From positions 1 to 27,995 of the forward strand of contig NZOF01000127.1 in NCBI GenBank assembly GCA_002695185.1: DNA of 27,995 nucleotides, in the 5' to 3' direction. Positions within the stretch are counted from its first letter, which is position 1, and each line of letters opens with the position of its first letter. Under the pieces are notes generated by a model. The model was not told where the DNA came from. It saw nothing but the letters and a program-made list of their open reading frames with translations, and searched no databases. Position numbers and translations under genes: made by a program. Positions 7,751 to 14,570 of this stretch are shown piece by piece. This stretch comes from Erythrobacter sp. (GTDB lineage Bacteria; Pseudomonadota; Alphaproteobacteria; Sphingomonadales; Sphingomonadaceae).

Positions 7751-7966
7751 TCAGATTTCGTCGATGAGACCGCCCGTTACCGTGTGGACGATCCGTTCGA
7801 TAAGGCACTGAGGCAGCGCGTCATAGTCCCCCTCGTCGACCACGATAAAGCCGTTCTCGCCATCCTCCAGCACATGCTGGTCGAAATAGCTGTACACCGC
7901 GCGGCGCTGAACGGATTGAAGTGCAGCACGGAATGCGCTGGGGTTGTAAGCGACGTTCATCTGCAT
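7751..7966 (-). CDS. Small hypothetical protein of the mobile element (71 aa)
   Basis: Starts at ATG 7966, with AAGGAGG five bases upstream; a second ATG two codons later (7960) is possible. The product begins MQMNVAYNPSAFRAALQSVQ, contains FDQHVLEDGENGFIVVDEGDYDALP, and is acidic, with a predicted helix then strands. I do not recognise a named family. It is the last gene reading toward the candidate oriT and is followed by an intrinsic terminator, so it is transcribed either alone or at the end of the leading-region set. There is no signal peptide or membrane segment. Confidence 0.7.
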   Translation of the reverse strand: MQMNVAYNPSAFRAALQSVQRRAVYSYFDQHVLEDGENGFIVVDEGDYDALPQCLIERIVHTVTGGLIDEI

Positions 7967-8074
7967 GAGAGCCTCCTTCAGATCGAAAAGACGGGAGGCT
8001 CCGCGTCGGGCCGACAAGCCCGGGTCAAGGAGCGCCGGCGCAGCCGGCGACCGCGCAGCGGGCAGTGGGGGAAC

Positions 8075-8129
8075 CGATTTTCTCAGGGTCGGAACGGAGC
8101 GAAGCGCAGTGGAGACCCTGTGAAAATTG
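8075..8129. repeat. Long inverted repeat with 23-bp spacer; alternative oriT candidate
   Basis: ATTTTCTCAGGGTC at 8077-8090 and GACCCTGTGAAAAT at 8114-8127 are complementary at 13 of 14 positions, and the pairing continues with a wobble and a C-G pair to 8075/8129. The spacer carries GGAGCGAAGCG. It lies in the 315-bp gene-free stretch 7967-8281, which also contains several shorter GC-rich hairpins. A long dyad followed by a short G-run fits an oriT, a replication signal or a protein-binding site. Confidence 0.55.
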
Positions 8130-8281
8130 GGGGGACCACCGATCCTTGAGGCGGGCGCACGCGGCCTGGCACAATCGGACTATTGTGAGAGAGTTTCTTT
8201 CCCTGACCGGCGATGCGTAGCGCCGCACGGACCGGCGGGTTCGTGCGATACGCGAGCGAGCCGGGCAGTTCCCCTAAGCCA

Positions 8282-8593
8282 TCAGGGGTGCCGTCCGCAG
8301 GGGCAGCAGTTCATGTCGAGGCCAGTCAGCGAACAGGCACCCGGCTCCAGATCGCATTCTTCCTCGTGATCGCCATAACCATATTCATGCGCAAGCTTGG
8401 TCGCGGCGTCCATAAGGTCGGATGAAATGGTTGCGAGGAGGTCGCTCACTTCTGCTGAAAGGCGTTCGACATAGAGTTCATATATGAGGCCGCCCCCCCG
8501 ATTTGCACGAGCAGCGGCGCGCTCCAGCTGTTCCCGAAAGATCGAAAGCGGATCGCCGTCTCCGGTTGCGACGTCGTCGGTTGAAACGGTCAT
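8282..8593 (-). CDS. Hypothetical protein with C-terminal cysteine/histidine cluster
   Basis: A 103-residue protein starting at ATG 8593, selected because GGAG is positioned six bases upstream; in-frame ATGs at 8605 and 8620 lack such a site. The N-terminal half is acidic and helical (PLSIFREQLERAAARANRGG, then a second long helix). The end carries EEECDLEPGACSLTGLDMNCCPCGRHP, with four Cys and one His, which could bind a metal. I know of no function. It lies downstream of DUF2958 and ardC on the same strand with a 66-bp gap and probably belongs to that operon. Confidence 0.7.
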   Translation of the reverse strand: MTVSTDDVATGDGDPLSIFREQLERAAARANRGGGLIYELYVERLSAEVSDLLATISSDLMDAATKLAHEYGYGDHEEECDLEPGACSLTGLDMNCCPCGRHP

Positions 8594-8659
8594 GATCGTC
8601 TCCATTGCGAAAAAATGCATGACCGGGATCGGGGAGCGATCCCGGTCGCGTGATGCAGT

Positions 8660-9085
8660 TCAGGAGTTTGGCCTTTCCGCGTCCGGCTGGTCGGACTGTC
8701 GGCGAGTGAGGTGCCGGAGCAGCGCTTGGGCATGAATGATTGATCCTGCGCCACGCGACGCCTCGGCCCATTCGGACAGCGGCACCAATGCGTCAAAGCC
8801 GATATCGCGCTCGATCCGCAGCCCAAACGGCAACCGGATTTGGCTGATCTCATTCAGACTGAAATATCCCATTTCCGGGCAGCCAAAGCCAAGATCGGCC
8901 AACCCGAACAGGGTGTCGCCATCCTCCAGAAGTTCGGTCACAAGCCACGTCGCCGCGCCCATTGGATTGAAGAGTTTGACGACCGGGACATGGTCGGGAT
9001 CGCGCTCGCCTCGTTCCTGTGCGGCCCGGCTGGCTGCGCAATTCGCGGTCAGCGCGGCGATGTGCTGGGGTTCGAGGAGGATCAT
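8660..9085 (-). CDS. DUF2958 domain protein
   Basis: A 141-residue protein from ATG 9085; upstream extension only rereads ardC. The order PVVKLFNPMGAATWLVTEL, then LFGLADLGFGCPEMGYFSLNEI, then FGLRIERDIGF and PLSEWAEASRGAG is characteristic of DUF2958, which is frequent next to ArdC antirestriction genes on conjugative elements. Its biochemical role is unknown to me; a helper role in establishment of incoming DNA is inference from neighbourhood. The start overlaps the ardC stop by 4 bp (ATGA), so the two are co-translated. Confidence 0.88.
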   Translation of the reverse strand: MILLEPQHIAALTANCAASRAAQERGERDPDHVPVVKLFNPMGAATWLVTELLEDGDTLFGLADLGFGCPEMGYFSLNEISQIRLPFGLRIERDIGFDALVPLSEWAEASRGAGSIIHAQALLRHLTRRQSDQPDAERPNS

Positions 9086-10026
9086 GCTGCCAGCCTCCCT
9101 TTGCTTGCCAATTGTTCTTCCCCGGCCTGCGCGGGAGGAAGGAAATTCAGCAGATAGTCGGCGGCCTTGCTGGCCTGACTGGCGGCGCGGAAAATCGCCT
9201 TGCTGTCTTCCCGAAGAACGGAGAGCCAGGAGCCGATATAGTCGGCATGACGCACGGTCGGGACGATGCCAAGCTGCGCGCAAAGGAAGGCACTCGCCAT
9301 CTCGGCGACCAGTTCCTCGCGGGCATATTCCGGGCTTCCAAAGCGCGCCTTGGGGAGACGATCGAGCCGCGAGGGGTGGCCACTCCAATGCCCTAGCTCA
9401 TGAAGGGCCGTCCGATACCAATTGATCGGCTCATAATAGATGTGCGGCGGCGGTACGACGATATGATCGAATGCCGGGGCATAATAGGCCTCTTCGCCGT
9501 CGATCCTGATGTCTGCCCCGGTCGCCTCGATCAGCGCTTCGGCGCGGGGGATCAGCACCGCCTCATTATGGGTGACGGGACCGATTGCGCTATCGTCGTC
9601 CAGCCCCTCGCACTGGTCGAGATTGAAGACCGTGAAGCGCTTGAGGAACGCAATCTGACGCGGCTCTTCCCCGCTATTTGCCTGCGCGCCATCGTCCCGC
9701 TTGGGCGTGAATTTGTCGGCATAGCAGACGGTCGTCCCCTGCTCGCCCCTGCGGACATTGCCGCCCATGGCAAGGGCTTGCCGGAAGGTGACCCAGCGCT
9801 GCGAATGGAAGCGCCGGTGAAACAGGGTATGCCAAAGAATGAGGACGTTGATCCCCGAATAGCAGCGCCCCGTCTGCCCATTGCGCGGCAACCCCAAGGG
9901 TGCGCGGCCATCATCCCATGGCTTCACCCAAGGCAAAACGCCTTCCTCCAGCTGCGCGATAATCCGGTCGGTCACCTCACTATAGAGGGTAGTGCCGGTG
10001 CGCTGACCTTTGTGCTGATAACCCAT
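9082..10026 (-). CDS. ardC: ArdC-like antirestriction protein
   Basis: A 314-residue protein starting at ATG 10026, with GGGAGAAAGGAA just upstream. The N-terminal half (about 10-150) is the ArdC ssDNA-binding region, with LYSEVTDRIIAQLEEG, PWVKPW, GRCYSGINVLILW and RRGEQGTTVCYADKF. The C-terminal half is a zinc metallopeptidase-like domain with HELGHWSGH at 209-217 and a downstream YAREELVAEMASAFL helix that supplies a further ligand in the family. ArdC proteins protect incoming single-stranded plasmid DNA from restriction. The gene starts the ardC-DUF2958 operon and is preceded by structured element A, suggesting special expression, perhaps soon after DNA entry. Confidence 0.92.
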   Translation of the reverse strand: MGYQHKGQRTGTTLYSEVTDRIIAQLEEGVLPWVKPWDDGRAPLGLPRNGQTGRCYSGINVLILWHTLFHRRFHSQRWVTFRQALAMGGNVRRGEQGTTVCYADKFTPKRDDGAQANSGEEPRQIAFLKRFTVFNLDQCEGLDDDSAIGPVTHNEAVLIPRAEALIEATGADIRIDGEEAYYAPAFDHIVVPPPHIYYEPINWYRTALHELGHWSGHPSRLDRLPKARFGSPEYAREELVAEMASAFLCAQLGIVPTVRHADYIGSWLSVLREDSKAIFRAASQASKAADYLLNFLPPAQAGEEQLASKGRLAA

Positions 10027-10065
10027 TTCCTTTCTCCCTTCGCATCGCACCGGCCGCCGGAGCGG

Positions 10066-10213
10066 CGGGGGTGGGCGACAGGAGCGAACCGGCAGTCCCA
10101 CCGCATGAGGCGGGCTGCACCCGAAGGGCCGCAACGATAGTGGAGGAGATGGGGCGCAGCCCCGTCTTGCGGCTCGCCGCGGGGGGACTAAAGGGCAGCG
10201 ACGCCCACCCCCG
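10066..10213 (-). promoter_or_regulatory. Structured element A upstream of ardC
   Basis: A 148-bp element closed by a perfect 12-bp outer stem (10066-10077 with 10202-10213). An inner 11-bp stem pairs 10109-10119 with 10168-10178 and includes two G-T pairs. An apical hairpin pairs 10148-10155 with 10159-10166. The element is homologous to 12688-12830 and ends 39 bp from the ardC start. On the minus strand it contains CTCCTCCA, conserved in the other copy. It could act as a 5'-UTR RNA structure or as a folded single-stranded DNA promoter. The following 10214-10449 shows no gene. Confidence 0.7.
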
Positions 10214-10449
10214 ACGTACCGAAGGTCGGCATCGCCGCCGCCATCGGGCCGCAGGCACGATGACCGCAGCAGACGGTGTCAACCAGTCTTCCCGCGCAAG
10301 GAGCGGGACAGGATGACGTCCCGCCGCAGCCTGCTCTCGGATCGACGAGCCCCGCTTGCCCCCGCCATGTCTCTGACCCAGCATCATGGCTGGTGTCACG
10401 AAGGGAACGGTAGCCATACCCCCCGGCTTATACCGTCTTGCAACGCCAA

Positions 10450-10474
10450 GGCCGGGCGGCAGAGCCGCCCGGCC
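10450..10474. terminator. Strong hairpin at the end of the parB operon
   Basis: Perfect 11-bp stem GGCCGGGCGGC (10450-10460) and GCCGCCCGGCC (10464-10474) with an AGA loop. It starts 19 bp after the stop of the sigma-like gene on the minus strand. There is no T-run on that strand, so termination may be Rho-assisted or the hairpin may protect the mRNA end. Confidence 0.5.
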
Positions 10475-10493
10475 GAATTTTCCAGCCCTGCAC

Positions 10494-10712
10494 CTACCCC
10501 TCCCGGTTCACCGCCTTGTCCAGATGGGCCAGCGCGGCGGCGAAATGGTCCTCTACGTTGAGGACGGAGCAACCGAGACGATAGGCGATTTCGGGGAAGG
10601 TGAAGTCGTCTCGGCTATGGAGATAGAAGACGATCCGGGGGATCGGAGCAAGCGTGGCAAGGCCGATCTGGAAGCGCTCGGCCAGCGCGCCTTCGGGTCT
10701 GCGTCCGGGCAT
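10494..10712 (-). CDS. Sigma-factor region-4-like small DNA-binding protein
   Basis: A 72-residue protein starting at ATG 10712, with AGGA eight bases upstream. The body ERFQIGLATLAPIPRIVF, YLHSRDDFTFPEIAYRLG and CSVLNVEDHFAAALAHLDKAV follows the layout of sigma-70 region 4 (helix, then 'tft..eIA..Lg.s...V' helix-turn-helix), but with no region 2. It may be an orphan regulator of element genes. It lies 59 bp downstream of parB on the same strand and is probably co-transcribed. The assignment is by pattern only. Confidence 0.68.
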   Translation of the reverse strand: MPGRRPEGALAERFQIGLATLAPIPRIVFYLHSRDDFTFPEIAYRLGCSVLNVEDHFAAALAHLDKAVNREG

Positions 10713-10771
10713 GGCGATGTCCTTCTTCGTGAGAAAGAGCGGGAGACATCGCGTCCCCCGCTCCGCTTCGG

Positions 10772-12646
10772 TCAGGCAGCAAGCTGACCGGGTTCCTCTT
10801 CCTCGCCCTCGCTCTCATCGGCAGCGGGGTCAGGATCGTCCTGCCCGACCGGCTCAAGCAACGATGCATCGGTCTGTGGTGCATCTTCTTCCCGCTCGGC
10901 TTCCGGCTCCGGCTCCAGCAACGCCTGCGCTGCGTCCCACTGCTCGACCGTTGCGACGCCCCCGCGCCCGGTGTAAGAACTCGGCGGGAAGGTCATCCAG
11001 CGCGGTGCCCAGCCGACCCGCTTTTCACGCCCGCGCTTGCCTTCGATGCAATCCTCAATGATCGAGCGCTGGACCTTGCCCGTAGCCTTGGCGTTGGCCT
11101 GCGCCACATCTTCACCCGCGACTTCGGCAAGGATGGCGTTCACCACCTCCTTGTCGCCGAGCAGATCGACCAGCGCCATGTCGGGTTCCCAGCAGAGCGT
11201 CATGTCGACCTCGAGATACTGGCCGAGCAGTTCGATCATCGGCGTCCCCGCCTGCAACGTCTCGGCCATGACGACGGATAAGATCGTCATCACCCCCTTG
11301 TCGTCGAGCGTCAGCAGCTTGAGGAAGAGACGACCCAGATCACGCGAGAAGCTGCTATATTTGCCGCCGGATACCGAGGCATCATCTTCTCCGAGGTCGA
11401 GCAGGGACAGAGCCTCGCGCCGATAAATGTCGATGGAGGCCTCCCCCAGCGAATTCTCGATACTCTCGCTGATTGCGTCCGACTTGCCCCGCCGCGTCTG
11501 GATTTCGACGTCCCACAAGTCTGATCCGGCGATGGCGTGGGCCACCATCAATCGCAGCGCGATGGCAGGCGCTTCGGCGAGTCGCGCCGACACAGCGGCA
11601 TAGCGATGGAGGGTCACATAGTTGGCGAGCGGGGCGGAAAGTTCGGGCCGAGCCTTGCGCTCGATGGCTCCCCCCTTTTCGACCTTGCGGGCCTCCTTCG
11701 TGGTGACATAGCCCTCATGGAAGGTGACGCCGCCCCGGCTGTCGATGGCGATATAGACGCGCCCGCCCTTCTTCTTGGGCAAACGCTCATGCTCCCATGT
11801 GTGGAAATATTCGCCCGGTTCGAGGATCACCACATCCTGCCAGCCCTCGTCGCGATAGGCGTCCGCCTTCATCTCCACGGTTGCGCGCTGGGCCTGCCAG
11901 AATTGTTCGGAACTGGCGAAATAGCTGTCCTCGCCGAACAGGTCAGAGACGATCCCGCCGGTATAGGCATCGAGCGGGAACAGGGCGACGCTGGTGGGGA
12001 TGGACGCCCCGCCAAAGAGCCATTCCTTGAGCCTGTGGCCGACCGGCGCATAGGCGTCTTCATCATCGAGCAGCTTGAGCCAGTCGCGCTGCTGCGCCTT
12101 TGACGCAAGGGTCAGATGGCGCACTGTGGTGACGTCGATATGGCCGCCCTTGTAGAGGGTACGAATGCGGGGCATCAGATTGCCGAGCGCAAGCGTCCGC
12201 TTCACCTGCAAGGCGGTGAGGCCAAAGGTGTTGGAGATATCCTCCGGCGTCCGCCCTTCCTTGACCAGCCGGGTGAAATTCTCCCACCGCGTCACCTCGT
12301 CGGGATCGAGCCGAGCGATATTCTCGATGATCGAGGCTTCGAGCGCTGCGGCGTCATCCCCTGCGGCCATGACCGCACAGGGCAGCGGATCGCTGATCCC
12401 GCCATTTTCTTCCGCGACGATGAGCGCGGCATGATAGCGCCGCTTGCCCGCGATGATCTCATAGGTTTCGGGCGAGCCCCCTTCGGCAGGCTCAGGACAG
12501 GATTCTCGCCGGACGATAAGCGGGACCAGCACCCCACGCGCCCGGACGGACGGCAGGATATTGGTGAGGTCGGGCGCCTTCTTCACGCCTCGCATATTGG
12601 TGGCGGAGACGTCGAGGTTGGCGATGTCGATATGCTTGAGTTCCAT
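10772..12646 (-). CDS. Large ParB/Spo0J-family protein of a mobile element
   Basis: A 624-residue protein starting at ATG 12646, with AAGGAA upstream; the frame continues open for 122 codons through structured element B but has no ribosome-binding site there. The N-terminal ParB domain includes NILPSVRARGVLVPLIVRR, the CTPase-type motif IIAGKRRYHAA at about 64-74, and SIIENIARLDPDEVTRWENF. A helix-turn-helix follows (TPEDISNTFGLTALQVKRTLAL). The long C-terminal part (about 200-624) is not a known fold to me and ends in an acidic tail. Large ParB-like proteins of this kind occur beside ArdC on conjugative elements; no parA is present, so a partition role is not assured. Residues 48-59 look like a repeat-derived insertion. 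Confidence 0.85.
   Translation of the reverse strand: MELKHIDIANLDVSATNMRGVKKAPDLTNILPSVRARGVLVPLIVRRESCPEPAEGGSPETYEIIAGKRRYHAALIVAEENGGISDPLPCAVMAAGDDAAALEASIIENIARLDPDEVTRWENFTRLVKEGRTPEDISNTFGLTALQVKRTLALGNLMPRIRTLYKGGHIDVTTVRHLTLASKAQQRDWLKLLDDEDAYAPVGHRLKEWLFGGASIPTSVALFPLDAYTGGIVSDLFGEDSYFASSEQFWQAQRATVEMKADAYRDEGWQDVVILEPGEYFHTWEHERLPKKKGGRVYIAIDSRGGVTFHEGYVTTKEARKVEKGGAIERKARPELSAPLANYVTLHRYAAVSARLAEAPAIALRLMVAHAIAGSDLWDVEIQTRRGKSDAISESIENSLGEASIDIYRREALSLLDLGEDDASVSGGKYSSFSRDLGRLFLKLLTLDDKGVMTILSVVMAETLQAGTPMIELLGQYLEVDMTLCWEPDMALVDLLGDKEVVNAILAEVAGEDVAQANAKATGKVQRSIIEDCIEGKRGREKRVGWAPRWMTFPPSSYTGRGGVATVEQWDAAQALLEPEPEAEREEDAPQTDASLLEPVGQDDPDPAADESEGEEEEPGQLAA
12470..12505. repeat. 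REP-like palindromic repeat inserted in frame in parB
   Basis: The + strand reads CCTTCGGCAGGCTCAGGACA at about 12480-12499, close to the dispersed sphingomonad repeat of the form CCTTCGACAAGCTCAGGA. It encodes residues ESCPEPAEGGSP between VPLIVRR and ETYEIIAG, two segments that are normally nearly adjacent in ParB domains. The insertion is a multiple of three and leaves the frame intact. Confidence 0.6.
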
Positions 12647-12687
12647 GTCTTCATTCCTTCTCTCTAACGCCACCGGCCCCGGCGAAA

Positions 12688-12830
12688 GCGGGGTGGGCGG
12701 CAAGAGCGAACCGGCAGGCCCGGCACCTGAGGCGGGCCGCATCCGAAGGACCGCAATGCCAATGGAGGAGCCGGCTTGCCGGCTTGCAGCCCGCCGCGAC
12801 GGGCCTAAAGGGTAGCGACGCCCACACCGC
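12688..12830 (-). promoter_or_regulatory. Structured element B upstream of parB
   Basis: A 143-bp homologue of element A. The outer stem pairs 12688-12699 with 12819-12830 (11 of 12 pairs). The inner stem pairs 12731-12741 with 12785-12795 (10 of 11 pairs). The apical hairpin is GCCGGC-TT-GCCGGC at 12770-12783; its sequence differs completely from that of copy A although the pairing is kept. It ends 41 bp from the parB start, almost the same spacing as copy A to ardC. Confidence 0.7.
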
Positions 12831-13111
12831 TTTGGCCGCGGCCGCTTCAAACTGACGCCATCGCGCGCGAGCGCGATGCCCGATGCCGCATCAGGGATCG
12901 TCGCCCGAAGGGGCGAGACGGCCCTGAGGCCGGCTCGACGGAGCGGCACGCGAAGCAGAGCCCGGCCCCGCAAGGGGGACGCCCTGCCCGCGCTCACACC
13001 TTGGCTAAGCATGTGGAATTGCCCAGGATCGGGACGTCGCTTTCTTACGACCCTTGTTGCGCGCAGGCTCTTCGACTTCTAGCCTCTCCCTTCCGATCGA
13101 CCGACCTGGAT
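12831..13111. other. Hairpin-rich gene-free stretch between parB and the TIR gene
   Basis: This divergent intergenic stretch continues the gap upstream of parB. It contains several GC-rich palindromes, for example CATCGCGC/GCGCGATG at about 12858-12877 and CGTCGCCC/GGGGCGAGACG at about 12900-12921. No supported gene or clear promoter was found. Confidence 0.4.
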
Positions 13112-14374
13112 ATGGCTTTCGACATGACCGACGCGCCGCTGATATTCCTGAGCTATACGACCGCCGACCGTCCGCGCGTCGCGCCCTGGTATGAATTTCT
13201 CAAGCGGCAAGGGCATAATGCCTGGATCGACAAGGAGCATCTGATTGGCGGTCAGCAGTGGGACTATGAGATACGAAAGGCACTCAATGCCGCAGCCCTG
13301 ATCGTCATCTTCGTCTCGAACAATTCGGTCAACCGGCGCGGCTATGTGCAGCGCGAAATCCGGCTTGCTTTGACCAAACTCGAAGAAAAGCTGGCGAGCG
13401 ACATCTATATCGTTCCGGTCCTTCTCGACGCCGATGCGGCGCGACCCGACCTGCTTTCGGGCCTCCAGTTTCTTGACGCGACCGACGACGCATTCGGCGA
13501 ACAGCTCATTCGATCCATTCAGCATCAGCTGACCGCCACGGAGCATCAAAGCGATCTCATCCTCGATGAATCCGGCATCGGCTGGAGCAAATCCGTCATC
13601 ACAGAGGAGCATATCGGGACGCCGGGCTATGCGTTCACAGCGCAAATTCCGCATCTCACCTCTACCGACTACCGAAATCTGGGAGACTGCACGGACATCA
13701 TCAAGGGGTGGGTAAAGTCGCGCCTATGCGACTATCGCTCGGGCCTTCTTTCGCAGGACAGCTGGTTCAGCTTCGGCCAGAGCCGGTCCCAACGGACCAA
13801 TATCTGGGACGCATCCTGCGCGGATCCGATGGTCCATGGGCAGACAGTGAGCATTCGTTACAGCCTATACTGGTATGGCGCTGGCGCTGCCCACGGCAAT
13901 GTGGGCTTCCAGACGTTCGCCTTCTTTCTCGAGCCTTTCTTCCAGATCGAAACGCTCCAGTCGATTTTCGAGAATGAAACGGATGCGCTGGCTGCAATGC
14001 AGGCGTGCATTCTCGAAGAACTTTCCGCCATTAAATGGCCGAAGAACGAGGATGACGAAGAGGAGCAACCTCTCCTGGACCCTGACGCCATTCGTGAGGG
14101 TACGAAGGATTGGGACGCGCTTGCGAACTTCGTCTTCACTGGCGCTGGCATAGAAATCGCCTTCGGCAGCTACCAGGTCGGCCCCTATGTGGTCGGCGCG
14201 CATGTCGCGACCGTTCCGTACCGCCGCATCGCAGCTTTCCTCAAACCAGTCTATCGTCAGGCACTGCGGGCTGACTTCGTCGACTTTGAGGTTCCCCACT
14301 TTGGCGAGGACGCGTTGACATCGGCCTCCGGGCATGAAGCCGCAAACGACCAGGCCATCACACCAGCAGCTTGA
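13112..14374 (+). CDS. TIR-domain protein fused to DUF4163/DUF3298 (RsiV-like) region
   Basis: A 420-residue protein if it starts at ATG 13112 (ATG 13124 is also possible; neither has a strong ribosome-binding site, and the frame is open further upstream). Residues about 8-140 form a TIR domain: LIFLSYTTADRPRV, WYEFLKRQGHNAWIDKEHL, QWDYEIRKAL with candidate catalytic Glu53, then ALIVIFVSNNSVNRRGYVQREI and DIYIVPVLLD. Bacterial TIR domains are commonly NAD-hydrolysing immune effectors. Residues about 170-310 resemble DUF4163 (VSIRYSLYWYGAGAAHGN, 245-262) and about 335-385 DUF3298 (IEIAFGSYQVGPYVVGAHVA, 347-366), the ligand-binding region of RsiV-type anti-sigma factors. There is no signal peptide or membrane segment, so it is probably cytosolic. 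Confidence 0.8.
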   Translation: MAFDMTDAPLIFLSYTTADRPRVAPWYEFLKRQGHNAWIDKEHLIGGQQWDYEIRKALNAAALIVIFVSNNSVNRRGYVQREIRLALTKLEEKLASDIYIVPVLLDADAARPDLLSGLQFLDATDDAFGEQLIRSIQHQLTATEHQSDLILDESGIGWSKSVITEEHIGTPGYAFTAQIPHLTSTDYRNLGDCTDIIKGWVKSRLCDYRSGLLSQDSWFSFGQSRSQRTNIWDASCADPMVHGQTVSIRYSLYWYGAGAAHGNVGFQTFAFFLEPFFQIETLQSIFENETDALAAMQACILEELSAIKWPKNEDDEEEQPLLDPDAIREGTKDWDALANFVFTGAGIEIAFGSYQVGPYVVGAHVATVPYRRIAAFLKPVYRQALRADFVDFEVPHFGEDALTSASGHEAANDQAITPAA

Positions 14375-14570
14375 AAGGCTCTGTCGTCAGGAGCCGTTGT
14401 AGCTGGCCCAGCCAGCATCTGGAGGTGACGGCAGCAGGGAGCGTGAAGCGTCCTGCGCCCCCTCGACATTTTCCTACCGCGCAAATTCATTCGCCCTTTC
14501 AGGCGAAGCATTTTTCGAGCAGGACAAAAAGTGGCCGGATCGTCCGGAATTAAGCGGGAAGACAGGGGCT

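Noticed and set aside
8200..8290. A third copy of the structured element (CGAGCGAGCCGGGCAGTTCCC resembles part of A/B)
   Set aside because: Only about 20 bp are similar, and the outer and inner stems cannot be found at matching positions.
10772..13012. ParB reading as a 746-residue protein from 13012
   Set aside because: The additional 122 codons cover structured element B, and the ParB domain begins right after ATG 12646, which has AAGGAA upstream.
13001..13111. Extended start of the TIR gene at 13001
   Set aside because: The added residues are not similar to the TIR domain and no ribosome-binding site precedes that ATG; an internal ATG just before the domain is more likely.
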